Part shown: one piece after another, positions 1-10,645 of the stretch | Position numbering within the stretch: position 1 is the first letter of the stretch | Layout: every line of letters begins with the position of its first letter | Assembly (NCBI GenBank): GCA_964017235.1 | Contig: OZ024927.1 | Location: 55,681,293 to 55,745,292 of the forward strand | Reading direction: 5' to 3' | DNA from: Sabellastarte sp. h YS-2021 | Taxonomy: Eukaryota; Annelida; Polychaeta; Sabellida; Sabellidae | DNA length: 64,000 nt | Position numbers and translations under genes: made by a program | The notes under the pieces: model-generated | The model's database searches: none | What the model was told of the DNA's origin: nothing | What the model saw: only the letters and a program-made list of their open reading frames with translations

Positions 1-600
1 TGGTTTGACCTGGACAGTAGGTCGGCCATCACATTCAGACACCCTGGAATGTGTCTGGCTTTTAGTGTAATCGGGTAACGAATCTAACGATGGCACCAGG
101 TCATGATCTTCCACAGGAGAGCGCACATCTCCGCCGAGTGGGTTCCTCCTTGTTTGTTTATGTAGGCTACCACTGTTGAGTTGTCTGTGGCAACTAACAC
201 TGTTTGGTTTTGACACTGGTCCTTGAACCTTTGAAGGGCCAGAGAAACCGCCTTCAGCTCTAGAACATTTATGTGTAGCCTTTTTTCCCTGTCTGACCAC
301 AGACCTTATGCAGAGGTTTGCTCTAAGTGAGCGCCCCAGCCTTCGTTTGAGGCGTCTGTAAAGAGTTGGATACTGTGGTCTTTGGGATGAAGGTCTGAGC
401 CTTTCATCACGTTTGTGGGATTTTGCCACCATTCTAGGTGTGCTGAAATGGTTTCTGTCCAAGGAAGGAGGGTGTCCAACGACTGAGGAAATCTCCAGTG
501 CTCCTTGAGGTGAAACTGAAAGGGCCTCATGTGAAGGCGTCCCTCCGGGACCATTTTCTCCGTTGAGGCATGCAACCCAATTAGCGACATCAAACATCTT
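1..600 (-). pseudogene. DIRS RNase H domain, partial
   Basis: Following RT, the minus strand encodes HSIQLFTDASNEGWGAHLEQ (first RNase H Asp in FTDAS). An in-frame stop follows, then VLELKAVSLALQRF and VLVATDNSTVVAYINKQGG (second-Asp strand, ATDNSTVV) between about 290 and 160. Further stops occur toward base 1, where the domain leaves the window. The domain would remove the RNA template during reverse transcription. Confidence 0.85.
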
Positions 601-1648
601 GCAGTCAAAACATGTTTAGACTTGATTCGTAGGATCAAATCCTGAAGTTTGAGCCATCTCTTGAGTGCGTTTTACAAGGGTTGAATTTAGATGGTATTCA
701 TAGCCCACAAAGGAAAACACCTGAGTTGGGTTTAGTTCGGACTTCTCCTGATTTATTATCCACCCTAAGGACTGAGTCAGGTCCACCACTGTCTGAATGT
801 TCACTTTTGCTTCTTCCTGAGACTGGGCCCTGATCAGCCAGTTGTCCAGGTACTGGTGAAGTCTGATTCCCCTTGACAGGGCCATCAGCTTCACCTCTTT
901 TACAATCATTGTAAAGACCTGAGGGGCCGTGGCTAGTCTGAAGGGAAGGGAAGTGGCAAACCTGTGGCAAAACCTTACTTCATTGAGTTTGGGTGGATGG
1001 GGATGTGAAGGTAGACGACACCCATTCCCCTGGAATCAGAGAAGCCCTGATGGATTCTGGTGTTTCCATTTTGAGCCTTTCTACAAGTAGGAAGGTGTTG
1101 AGCCTGCTTAGGTCTATTATTGGCCTCCACCTTTGGTGAGGCTTGGGTACAAGAAACAGGCGACTGTAAAACCCGAGAGATTTTACATTTTCCACCCTTT
1201 CTATTGCGTTCTTTGACAGAAGAGACTGGATACAAGAGGTCAGAGCTAGTTCTTTTTGAAGGGCCTTGTAACCTGACTGAATCAGAGGGTCTCTGACTAA
1301 CTTTGGTCTTGAGATGAATGGAAGAACGTAACCATTGGTGATAATGTTTAACACGTCTGAACATTTGTCTGTGAGCCAGTCTCTTCTTAAAGAACGGAGG
1401 CGACCTCCTACTGGTGGACTTAGGGAGGCTTGAAAGGAGTCATTGGGAGGAGGGGTTTCCACGCCCTCGTCCCCTTGAGTGGGGTCGAAAATGACCCCTG
1501 GAGCCTCTGAAGTTCGGTTTCCCACTACCTGAGGAAAACGATTGGTTACTGCTTTGAGAGGAATTGCCCCCATAGGGGCGTTTCCTGTAGGAGCCTCTTT
1601 TCTTGTTGTGGTTGGGACCACGAAAGGGCTTGTTTTGATAGGGTCCAA
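600..1648 (-). pseudogene. DIRS reverse transcriptase, inactivated
   Basis: Residues such as LFLVPKPHQRWRPIIDLSRL, then METPESIRASLIPGEWVSS, are the finger/palm region of DIRS reverse transcriptases. At about 1,015 the frame jumps: VSS is followed in another frame by YLHIPIHPN, so the short block that normally holds the first catalytic Asp is missing. Further on, HQYLDNWLIRAQS is the YxDD box with the second Asp changed to Asn. After that come TQSLGWIINQEKSEL and VFSFVGYEYHL, the thumb-side motifs. Two catalytic positions are lost, so the enzyme is dead. Confidence 0.88.
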
Positions 1649-2525
1649 AACCCTGAGAGTCTTTAGGGGTGCCCTTTTTAAGGAGGAAGTCCTCTCCTTC
1701 CTTCACTAGTTGAGACTTGAAAAGAGGAGTAGGCCAAAAAGGCGAGTTCCTCAGTTCCTGACATCTCGAGTGACCTAGATGTGGTTGAAGAAGGGTCATT
1801 TCAGCCTCTCTTCTCAGAAGGCCAGTGTTGCCCATGGTATATAGTTCCCTCTGGAGTATGTGGGCTACAGATTTACTAAGGCAGGCTAAGGCTCTCTGTT
1901 GAATAAGAATCCTCTTATTCATGAGATTAAAATAATCACAGGCGTTTTCATAACGATGTCTGGCAGCTCTTTCGGGGTGGGCACCCTTTAAAATTTGATT
2001 TTTGACCCTTTTGAAAGTAGCCTTGACACTGTGTAGGCACTTCTCCATAACAGTGTTACAGGAGAAAGCAGTCCTAGCGAAAGTAGCTGTGAAATTGATG
2101 GTAGAGAGATTCTGCCTAGATTGATGTTTAAGTTCTTTAAGAACTTGTAGGGGAACCTTGTCCACAGGGGCCCCAGAAAGCTTTGGCGAGATATCTGTGT
2201 TAAGTTCTTGAAGCTTATCATCAAAACAAGGTTGTCCCACCTTGTAGTACTTGGCTGTTGAAGCCAGGGGTTTGATGTATTTACCCTCAGGTAAATTAGA
2301 GGCCAAGAAATCTTCTTCAAACTTCTCAAAGGCAACTTTGAGAATTAGATTTAAAGGGAGCATAGCAGAAGGGCCTCTTGGCCTTAGCTCCTGTTGGCCT
2401 TTCTTGTCGTCCAGGCCTAGCACAGTGGTAGACGACCTAGGCAAAGTTTCCCTGGGGTCAGGGAGATCAAGAACTTGCCTGAAAGTTTCCACTTCCTCAG
2501 CATATTGGAAAGGGAGGTCAGACAT
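1440..2525 (-). CDS. DIRS gag-like protein, C-terminal part (361 aa)
   Basis: An uninterrupted 361-residue frame, starting MSDLPFQYAEEVETF and ending in an arginine/glycine-rich tail (GRGRGNPSSQ) suited to nucleic-acid binding. The same frame stays open upstream to about 2,680, through an acidic SSSSEEDESS stretch, so the ATG at 2,525 is probably internal. The middle is helical and charged. Its 3' end overlaps the RT frame start (1,648) in a different frame, the usual compact DIRS layout. It probably packaged the element's RNA. Function is inferred from position and composition, not from a catalytic motif. Confidence 0.7.
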   Translation of the reverse strand: MSDLPFQYAEEVETFRQVLDLPDPRETLPRSSTTVLGLDDKKGQQELRPRGPSAMLPLNLILKVAFEKFEEDFLASNLPEGKYIKPLASTAKYYKVGQPCFDDKLQELNTDISPKLSGAPVDKVPLQVLKELKHQSRQNLSTINFTATFARTAFSCNTVMEKCLHSVKATFKRVKNQILKGAHPERAARHRYENACDYFNLMNKRILIQQRALACLSKSVAHILQRELYTMGNTGLLRREAEMTLLQPHLGHSRCQELRNSPFWPTPLFKSQLVKEGEDFLLKKGTPKDSQGFGPYQNKPFRGPNHNKKRGSYRKRPYGGNSSQSSNQSFSSGSGKPNFRGSRGHFRPHSRGRGRGNPSSQ

Positions 2526-2718
2526 ATCTACCTCCCTATAAAAGACTGGATCTGTGCTGTCCTGATGTTGAGGTTTTTGAGGAACCTTATGTTGAGGTTT
2601 TGTAGGCTTTTTAGTTGAAGCAGAGGACTCATCTTCCTCTGAAGAAGATGACTGAGAATAATATTTTGCCCTTGACTTGTGTTTTCTTTTATCAGAATGC
2701 TTCTTGCTTTAGGACGCA

Positions 2719-3529
2719 CTACTTGAGGGTGGTCCGACTCGGAACGATGTTCCGGGTGGTCGGATTCAATATCCCGATTGCTTGGAAGCATGCTTGCACT
2801 GGACATTTTGACTTGGGAGGAAGTGGAGGTCCATAATGTTCAGTGTCCATAGATTGAACATCCGAGTGGTTGGATGTCCTTGGATTAGAAGTCCGGGTCA
2901 GAATAGGGTCGGGCTGATTACTTGTTCCAGGTTTAGGTCCAGCTTGGGTAGAGTCGGATGTCTTAACTACATCCGACTCGGATGTTTTTTTGAAGGAAAG
3001 CATTTTGTCTCTGAGAGACTTCATTGCCTCCAGCATGGACGTCTGGAAGACCCACATTTCTTCTTTAAGTTGGATGCTAAATGTACTACCCAGGGATTTT
3101 TCAAGCCTACTTTCTATTTTATTCTGCAATGCAGTACCTGGGGTGGGTGGAACAGTTTGTGGAGTTTTTAATGATAAAGATTCAAAACGCAAGGGTTGGG
3201 GACGTGGAGGTGAAGAAAACAAATTGTCAAGGTCTGCCTGAGAGCCAGGGAAAGCATCACCATCGTCACCCAACAGGTCAAGATCATCTTTGCTAGTATT
3301 AATATCCGATGCCTTCTGCTTCCTGATATATCGACGTATATGCTTAATTTTGATTTGCTGTTCATCAGTGAAACTAGCAGATATTGCATGGAGACTGGTT
3401 GGTGATACAGGGATCGTCTCCCTTGCCAGATTCCCTACAAGTGGGGCAATAATTGTGTGTATCGAATGGATAGCAGAAGTGACGACATTTAGACGATCTT
3501 GGTTTTGAAATAGTTTGGTGGGAAGACAT
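2719..3529 (-). pseudogene. DIRS gag N-terminal part, frame-shifted
   Basis: The segment starts at an ATG at 3,529 and encodes a cysteine-rich stretch with spaced C..C pairs (CPTCRESGKGDD, then PCNIC), a metal-binding-like head typical of invertebrate DIRS gag. The frame hits a stop right after PCNIC (about 3,377). The continuation (FTDEQQIKIKHIRRYIRKQK, then a Ser/Thr/Pro-rich linker) is in another frame down to about 2,719. A second gag head with the same arrangement (CLSCRDKGDDVC) is present in copy 2 near 9.05 kb, which supports this reading. Exact function of this head is not known to me. Confidence 0.7.
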
Positions 3530-3727
3530 TTTTACTGCAATAAAGATAAAGCTATGGTACATACTAAACCATGGACTCGGCCAGATCCAAACGTCCATTT
3601 TTCTTGGTCGTTGGCTGGAGTCGCGGCCTCCCGAGTTAGCATTCAGTCCCACATGGTAAGCTATTGTAGCGCAATAAAATGTAGACGCCTGCATAGTGCT
3701 TACACACTTAAAATCAAAATGTGACAT

Positions 3728-4217
3728 TGTATGCTAAACAAAACAACAAACAAGTGTACTTTTTTTTTTTTTATTGTTTTGAGGAAATATCAGCCTATAA
3801 AGGCATTGAAGGAAAATGTTTTCATGAACATGTTTTCCACAATGTCAAACAGCTCTCACTAGCTCCTACAATAACCAAACCAAAAATTTAAAACAAGTGT
3901 TCCATTTTTAAGGTCAAATTTGGCGGTTTACATACCATTTCATATAAATACAAAGGCTGACGCACATCTTTCAGTCATTTGTCAGTGAAAGCTCATTGAA
4001 AAGTGATATGTTTTTACATGTACAACAGTTACAACTAGTTATTCTATATATATTCAAATAGAAAAATTCTTGTGAATCCGAATCTAGTAACGATAAAACT
4101 TGCAAAAAGTGAAATTACAATAAAATCTTTACATTTCATTGCGTAAAATACCCTTACCTTATCCTGACTATTGTTTGATTCCAATAATACTGGTGGTGGG
4201 CTTTTATAAATTTTTGA
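3728..4217. other. Spacer between the two DIRS copies
   Basis: AT-rich with a T-run near 3,760. I see no coding motif or tandem repeat. It probably includes the upstream untranslated/terminal part of copy 1 and flank of copy 2. Confidence 0.4.
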
Positions 4218-4310
4218 CACACCAAAAGTAGGTAGAACCAAAGTAAAGTCAATGTACTAACATCAAGCCTTCTTGTGAAGGCTTTGATATGCCTACTTTA
4301 TACGCTTAAC
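4218..4310. repeat. DIRS copy 2 left inverted terminal repeat
   Basis: Its reverse complement closely matches 9,369-9,462. Shared landmarks are GTTAAGC, the phrase for 'gcttgat-ttagtacatt' and TTTACTTTGGTTCTACC. The match fades outside these limits. Confidence 0.75.
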
Positions 4311-4478
4311 AGTTTTATTTTGTCTTAAAACTAGTATGTACAGGAAATATCACTCTCCTGACTGGCCTGGTAAAAATAAGAAAACAGGCATAAGTAAGAG
4401 AGTGCCAAGAATGTAACTGTATAGAATATAAACATTCGACGCTAAGAATATATGAAGAATACATGAAAGAAATACATA

Positions 4479-5397
4479 CTATAAGTATACAACATGTTGG
4501 GCACAAACTACAGGACCTAAAGAATCATCTCGCCCTTCATTTGACTTCCAAGCCACAACGTTTAAGCAAAAATTTGTAATTGTGGAATAGGACCACCAGA
4601 AGCATGCTCCCAGGATTTGATCAAGGGAAACAAATTCTTTGAAGGCTAAAGAAGCCGCCATAGAACATACGTAACCCTTGGACTTGGAAACATTCTGAGT
4701 TTTAAGGTTAACACTCTGATAAGCTAGCAGAGCAGTTGGTTTTAGCGAAGAAGAAATGGTAGCTCTTTGAATGTCTCCTGAGAAGCAATCTTTGAAAGAG
4801 ATGAACAGCAAATGCTTCCCATAAGATCTTTAGTTTTATCAAGATAGTATCTTCGAGCTCTAATGGAGCATATAGCCATCTCTGCAGTCAAAGAATGGTC
4901 AGGAGTAAGTTTAAGAGCAGGAATGACCACAGGCTGAACAATGTTAGGTCTATCATATGCTAGCTGATTCTGTGCCAGAAAAACTGATGAAGGAGCAACA
5001 GTGACCTCCTTCCAACCAGTCTTGTGTTTCAAGGATTTGAAAGTCCAAGCATGAACCTCACCCCTCCTTCCAGAGGCCAAGGTCATGAGGAAAACTGCTT
5101 TAAATGTCGGAATTTTCAAAGGAGCATCTTTCAGTGGTTCAAAATGTGATTTGGTCAAAGCTAAAAGTACCAAAGATAAGTCCCAAGAGCTCTACCCTTC
5201 ATTAGTCTACCTCTATGAAAACTGGCAATCAGTCTATTGAGTTCATAACTTTGACTAAATTCAACACCAATAGAACCTAAACGATCTGCAATAGCAGTCC
5301 TGTATCCAGCAATAGTGGTAGGTTTCAGATTTTTATCAGTGAACAGATAGGTAAAAAATCTGCTATTGAGGAGAAAGAAGGCTGTTGGGACTTCCAC
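4479..5397 (-). pseudogene. DIRS tyrosine recombinase, degenerate
   Basis: The order matches DIRS recombinases: KNLKPTTIAGYRTAIADRLG (core-binding helix), then LMTLASGRRGEVHAW holding the first catalytic Arg, then SFKDCFSGDIQRATISSS, then SMAASLAFKEFVSLDQILGA. The HxxR box just before SMAASLAF reads GYVC, so His and Arg are lost. The nucleophile region reads TNFCLNVVAW where a Tyr is expected, and there is a frame break near 4,800. Tyrosine recombinases integrate the circular DNA of DIRS elements; this copy cannot. Confidence 0.85.
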
Positions 5398-5481
5398 CTG
5401 ACTCTCCTTGTACCATGTTTAAAAATGGTGCATCTTGATTCATAGACTCTTCATGATGAAAGTCTCCGATGGGTCTTCATT

Positions 5482-5850
5482 CTATTTGCCACTTACAGAG
5501 AATTTTTGAGATAATTGGTCTTGAGTCGAGATGACAAATTGCAAACATGGAGTTTGAGATAAGGTACATTTTGGTTCAATCTCTGACTGAATGGTTGTTT
5601 GCAGAGATTTTCCTAATGTAGATGAAACCGTGGTGGTTTTGTGGATAACTACTATACTATCATTTGGCAAACATAAGTTCTCAATTTTTATACCAGTTTT
5701 GGAAGAGGTATTGGACAGTAGGAATAACCATCTAGTCCCTCCCACAAGATATTCCATGCATCTACTGATATCACATTGGTGTAGCTTGTTGTTCTTTTTT
5801 GTTGCAAACATGTCTACCATTGCTCCATGCTAAATTTGGCAAATCATCTG
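5482..5850 (-). pseudogene. DIRS RNase H-recombinase linker
   Basis: Encodes VDMFATKKNNKLHQC, the 'VDLFAT..NNKL'-type motif that follows RNase H in DIRS polyproteins, then low-similarity sequence up to the recombinase. No separate function can be assigned. Confidence 0.6.
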
Positions 5851-6932
5851 AAAATTTTGGGATGAAGTGACCATTCTGTTTGTATGATTTTGTCTCTGCA
5901 TGGAAGGCTGCCTGCTATCACATTTAGACAGCCCTGAATATGACAAGCCCTCAGCTAAATTGCTCTGTGACTGCAAAAAGCCATTAGAAACATCTCTAAG
6001 GAGTGAGTCCCCTTGTTTGTTGAGATAGGACACTACTGTGGCATTGTCAGAAGCAACTAGAACCCTCTTCTTTTGAAGATGAGTTTTAAAAGCCTTTATT
6101 GCTAGAAACACAGCCTTCAGTTCTAAAACACCATAATTTCTGTATAGACCCAGGGCTATGCATTTTTTTTAAAGAGGGGTCCTTTATTAGAACTACATGC
6201 ATAAGTATAAAAATTTTCAGTTAAATGAAATATCCACCTTTAAATAATTGGATTATATTGTTTTTTCAGCATTTTCAAAGGTTTACTTTACTCTGTAGGT
6301 GTAGTGGTTAACAAACATGGCTGATAAAGTCAAACGTGTAAGGTATTTTACTGCATATTCTTGGTTGAACACAGCTACTGTATAACCATAAGAGATAATA
6401 TTTGTGTATGTTTTATTATGATTTCACTCACTGGTGTGATAAATCCAGACTGAAAATTTCTTTAGGCATTTTAATTTGAGTAACATATGCCTTAGTTTCT
6501 GACCTTTAGTCACTGACTGTTGGTGGGGAGGGGCTTTTATTACAGAAACTACGGTATTTATAAGAAGACTTGTCTTTGTGACCGATCACATGCCACTCTC
6601 AGGTCTCCCGAATGTGCTCCCCAACCCTTTACACACACATCAGTGAACAACAGGAGATTATGTTCCTCTGCATGGGGAGGACAACCTACTAACACATTCT
6701 TTGGGTCTTTCCAACAATTTGGATGACTTTTCCAAATCTGTGAACAGGGAATCTGAATGTCTAGTGATTGGGGATACTTCCTTTGGGTTACCAGATACCA
6801 CTGAAACAGTCTCATGTGCAATCTGCCCATTGTGACTGTCTTTTCTAGAGCAGCTAGAACCACTATGAATAACATTAGAATTCTGGGAGTGGTTGTCAAG
6901 CTGGTTTGTAACCCTTGTATGGCCTTTGTCAA
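5850..6932 (-). pseudogene. DIRS RNase H domain, split
   Basis: The first half (NLLLFTDVCVKGWGAHSGD) lies at 6,560-6,930; the Asp of FTD is present. The second half (VFLAIKAFKTHLQKKRVLV and ASDNATVVSYLNKQGD) lies at 5,990-6,115. Comparison with copy 1 (about 160-360), where the two halves are adjacent, shows that about 400 bp between 6,131 and 6,550 was inserted in copy 2. Confidence 0.8.
6131..6550. mobile_element. Small insertion with short inverted ends inside RNase H
   Basis: It is absent at the equivalent place of DIRS copy 1. The left end reads TAATTTCTGTA and the inverted right end TAGTTTCTGTA, a terminal inverted repeat of about 11 bp with one mismatch, so a MITE is likely. I could not define a target duplication, and the family is unknown. 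Confidence 0.45.
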
Positions 6933-6939
6933 AATGTAG

Positions 6940-7400
6940 GGGACACTTTGTCCTTGCTTAGATCAAATCTGTAGTTGAGAAAGTCAAAGTGCTGTGTTGG
7001 GGTGAATTCTGAAAATTTATCAACCAATCTAGTTCCTGAATATATGACACAAATTGTCTCGACTGCTACAAGCAAGTTTGCTGTGACGCAGCCCATAATA
7101 ACCAGTCATCTAGGCACTGATGAATGTAAATTCCAATGTTTTGAAGCCTGAGTTTGACTTCTTTTGCAACCCAGGTGAATTCTAGAGGTGCACTAGCAAT
7201 GCCTGAAGAAAGTGCCTGGGACTGGTACAACAGGCCTACCCCATGAAATCTCAGAAGAGTTTGTAATTTTTTGTGTATAGGGATGTGGAAGCATGCATCT
7301 GTTAAATCTAGTTAGACTACCCATTCCCCTTTGCAAATAGAGATTCTGATTACCTCTGCCGTTTCCATTTTGAATGTTGGCACAGTGAGATGGCTGTTTA
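6940..7400 (-). pseudogene. DIRS reverse transcriptase fragment, copy 2
   Basis: Reads METAEVIRISICKGEWVV, a stop, then LDLTDACFHIPIHKK with the first catalytic Asp kept. Further on, IYIHQCLDDWLLWAASQ keeps the LDD of the YxDD box with Tyr changed to Cys. Several stops interrupt it. It is homologous to the RT of copy 1 but retains both aspartates that copy 1 lost, so the two copies decayed independently. Confidence 0.8.
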
Positions 7401-7414
7401 ACTGTTGGACTTTG

Positions 7415-9270
7415 TCACTTTCTACGGCCACCATGGCCCTCTCTGGTGGGTTGTGATGACTTGCACTGGTTTTTGCTAACATAAGATAGATGAAGGTGAA
7501 AATAGATCTCCAGAAGTGAACCCTGACCTCCTAAATGATTCCTATCATGTTCGTGAAGGTGTGGGGCAGAGCATTTGAGAATGATGTTGCCAGTTCCATA
7601 TTGCAATCCATTATTAATGAGGCTTCAGTGATGGTTTCAAATGCCTTCTCAAAAGAAGATATGGTTATATACTCCATTTAAATGTAGCTGAGAAGTTCCT
7701 CAATGTCTTTATTGAAGTTTTCGTCAAAACTGAATCCGAACAGGCTTTAAGTAACTTCACTTTTCTAGTGTTCTAATGAAAAGGCTGACATAGCACAGCA
7801 TTTGTACGCGCTTGTGTTTTACTGACTCCATGGTAGTAAACTGTCCAGTGAGCACAGAAATAGATGGAGGATGATGATTTCGAACAAATGATTCAAAAAG
7901 AACCCGGGCATTTGGGTGCTGTGGTAGACTCTGCCGAAGTTGCCTTATAAAATCTCATGACTGGCCTAGTATATGAAAAGAATGTGTTTGTGTTGAAGGG
8001 TGTGAACAGTAAATGTTCAATATTATCCGAAGGGTTTCAAGCAACTTTGTTTTCCAGTTTTGACCAACATCAGTTAATTTCTTCAACTGGAGGAAGGGAC
8101 ATTGGCCGTACAGATAGCTTCTTCTTCCTGTCTTTTGATCCAAATACTTATGGTGATAGGAAGGGTCCTCAACTGTCTCTTCCTCCCTAGCTGTTGAGAT
8201 TTTATCAGAAGTATGAGACACAGAACGCTGTCATTTTTGTGACATTCTGGCCTCAGTGAAGTCTTCATTAGCCATGGAGTGGTTGTCTTCTTATGTCATA
8301 GAAAATGGAGCATTGCGAGTTGAAGATTTGTCTTTGAGGAGTTCTTCCTGACTAGGGCTGCGAACGGTTACCCAAGCCTCGATAGACAAGTCGGTCTTTA
8401 CCAGGACTCGAGTCCAATTTAACTACTCGAGTACTCATAGCATATTATCGCCCGTGAAACGAAACCTTTGTGTAAAATATGCAACATTTTTGCCACATAA
8501 TATCAATTAAACTTGTGGTTTTGGCTTAAATATGTATAATTTACCCTATAATACTATAATACCTGGTTAAATAGAAGACTAAGTTTCACTACTATTTGTT
8601 TACAGAAGACTTCTAATGGTAGATACTAATCTCGTGATTACTCGAATTTTGGTCGGTTGTCAAAGTGCGGGTACTCGAGGCTGTTTTTTAGCACCCGTGC
8701 CAGCCCTATTCCTGACCAAGGGCTGCCGTTGCCTTATTTACCTCACAAGATAGAGGATGCAGAGTTGTTACTCATTTCCTGTGCAGTTATACAACCTTGC
8801 ATATGATCTAGCCAGGCCAGAATTCATTGCAGAAGGTCTGAAGAAGGCTTGGTAGAGTAAGATATGTCTGTGGAAGAGGTAGATGGGGTAGCAGAAGACT
8901 GATTGTCACAAGTCTCTAATATCTCACCCTTAAGAGATAGATTATTTTGCTTTTTCTCTTTACAAGCGCCTTCTTGGACTTTAATTTTTTTTTTATCAGC
9001 TGTAAACTGGAGGTAAATACAGCAATCCTCCTCTTTTGAAGTAACACAAACGTCATCACCTTTGTCTCTGCATGACAAGCATTAATGGTGAAGATCACAA
9101 TCGAAGGTAATATAGCGATAACCTGAGGCAAGCTTCTGTCCCTTGCACTTTATTTGTCCTTCCAACATGTTGAATTTTTTTGCAAAACAAAACTGTGTCC
9201 AAGCGATGTTTCCTCTCTCGCAACCAAAATTAAAGTGAAGCGAAACAGGGTTTAGTTCGACTATGCACAC
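7415..9270 (-). pseudogene. DIRS gag remnant, copy 2
   Basis: The head (CLSCRDKGDDVCVTSKEED, then QFTADKKK) at about 8,990-9,090 matches the cysteine-rich head of copy 1. The rest, 7.4-8.8 kb, is an eroded Ser/Lys/Glu-rich sequence with many frame breaks, interrupted by a hAT-like MITE at 8,353-8,708. Assignment of the 7.4-8.3 kb part rests on position between head and RT. Confidence 0.6.
8353..8708. mobile_element. hAT-like MITE 1 (356 bp)
   Basis: Flanked by a perfect 8-bp target duplication TTCCTGAC (8,345-8,352 and 8,709-8,716). The ends are inverted: TAGGGCTG at left and CAGCCCTA at right. An 8-bp duplication with TAGGG-type ends is characteristic of the hAT superfamily. There is no coding capacity. 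It lies in the gag region of DIRS copy 2, so it is younger than that element. Confidence 0.9.
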
Positions 9271-9368
9271 TCATGCGCAGTAGTAACGACAAGAATATTT
9301 CTTTAAAAAATTCTTGTTTGGTTATTCAAGTTAGTTTTCTGATAAAACAGAACTATAAATGTTATTTT

Positions 9369-9462
9369 GTTAAGCATATAAAGTATGCTTATCATAGTCT
9401 TAACAAGATGCTTGATATTAGTACATTTACTTTACTTTGGTTCTACCTTCTTTTGGTAGGTG
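9369..9462. repeat. DIRS copy 2 right inverted terminal repeat
   Basis: Inverted partner of 4,218-4,310. It lies just upstream (minus-strand sense) of the gag head, where the 5' terminal repeat of a DIRS element belongs. Confidence 0.75.
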
Positions 9463-9589
9463 ATATCTCATTTTCTTATCAAATGGCTCAGAAAGTAAGG
9501 TAAAACAAGGGTTTGATGGTGCTTTTGGTGATGCATTGCAGATGATCAATAATCTTTTATTATTGTTCATTTGTTTCAATACCAGTGAA

Positions 9590-10645
9590 TCGCCACTCGT
9601 GATGACACCACAACTTTTTGACCCACAATGGGGCAAATGGGGAAATCTGACTAGCTTTCTTTTGGGCTGCGAATGGGTATTCGAGCCTCGATACAGGAGT
9701 CGGTCTTTGCTTGTACTCGAGTCCATTTTTAACTACTCGATTACTTATATTAGGGTATTATATTATTGCCTGCGAAATGAACCGTTTGTGTAAAACATGC
9801 TACATTTCTTCATTTCCGCGAGATAATAACAAAGTTGTGATTTTGACTTTATTTAAATGTATGATTTATTCCATATTCTAGAATACCTGATTAAATAGAA
9901 GACGTTTTTCTGTTAAAGTTTACCCATTTGTTTACAGAAGACTACTCATGGTACATACTAAATCTCACGGTTACTCGAATTCGGGTCGGTCGTCAGCATG
10001 CAAGTACTCGGGGCTATTTTTTAGCACCCGTCCCAGCCCTAGCTTTCTAGATTCCCTGCTAATACCTCCCAATACATTTTAAGCTTCAAATGCAACAGAT
10101 AAGGAATATAATAGTGTTGATTCTAGAAATTTTCCAATTTGGGGGCAGTTCCTCACCATGTCTGGAAAAAGTGTGGGGCTCGGTCAGTTAACATGGGAAC
10201 TTGTCCTGTTCCTTATTAGTTATTAACGAACAATAAATAGAAATTTTGTGGCTGATTATAACTAGTTTATTACCATTATATATGTTGTAGATGATCTTCA
10301 TATTGTAGCCATTCAATTTACAAAATACTGTTGTATGCATACATGAATATTATTGAGTTGTGCACGAATTTGAAAGCCCGAGAATTGTTATAAAATGTTT
10401 TGGAAAACCACACGGAAAGCAGAAAAAAATGCATTTTTTATCATCTGACCTTTACGAGGGTCAAATCAAATATAAGCATGGTACAAAATTATCCCAAGGT
10501 AGAGAGTGGCAAAAATGGTTAAAACGCACCAACTAAAAGGGAGATATTCAAGGGAAGACCATAACACAGCAATGTTGCAGTAAGGAAACTTGAGCCAACA
10601 ACAAATAAGCACCTTTTAGTCTTTTACACTTAATGCTTAATATTT
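9590..10645 (+). mobile_element. HL-I family fragment (Helentron-like right part)
   Basis: Outside MITE 2 the sequence resembles the array unit of the element at 27,357-28,907 ('tgacccacaatgggg', 'acctcccaatacatttt') and its tail ('gggagatattcaaggg', 'accataa', 'caacaaataagcacc'). The terminal hairpin is degenerate here, and the left end is missing. Confidence 0.6.
9661..10040. mobile_element. hAT-like MITE 2 (380 bp), same family as MITE 1
   Basis: Perfect 8-bp duplication AGCTTTCT at 9,653-9,660 and 10,041-10,048. The interior aligns with MITE 1: both begin GGGCTGCGAA, share 'actcgagtcca' and 'ttacagaagac', and end TTTTTTAGCACCCGT. It is inserted in a family HL-I fragment whose array unit continues on both sides. 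Confidence 0.9.

Larger units (their letters stand above)
1..3727 (-). mobile_element. DIRS-like retrotransposon, copy 1, truncated by window edge
   Basis: Reading the minus strand from 3.5 kb down to 1, the order is gag, reverse transcriptase, RNase H, as in DIRS-group retrotransposons. The tyrosine recombinase that should follow would lie left of base 1. The coding frames are broken at several points: a frame change near 3,377, another near 2,720, a small deletion in RT near 1,015 and stops in the RNase H. This is therefore a dead copy. The right border is uncertain; coding sequence begins at the ATG ending at 3,529. It lies in the same orientation as a second DIRS copy at 4.2-9.46 kb. Confidence 0.85.
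4218..9462 (-). mobile_element. DIRS-like retrotransposon, copy 2, full-length but degenerate
   Basis: A complete but decayed element of about 5.2 kb on the minus strand. It holds a gag head near 9.05 kb, RT near 7.0-7.4 kb, RNase H at 5.85-6.93 kb and tyrosine recombinase at 4.48-5.40 kb. It is bounded by inverted terminal repeats at about 4,218-4,310 and 9,369-9,462; the shared core on one strand includes TTTACTTTGGTTCTACC. Inverted terminal repeats are the hallmark of the DIRS1 group. A hAT-like MITE (8,353-8,708) is inserted in the gag region and about 400 bp of foreign sequence splits RNase H. Confidence 0.85.

Noticed and set aside
3528..3724. Plus-strand small frames opposite the DIRS gag
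   Set aside because: Shadows of the minus-strand coding sequence.
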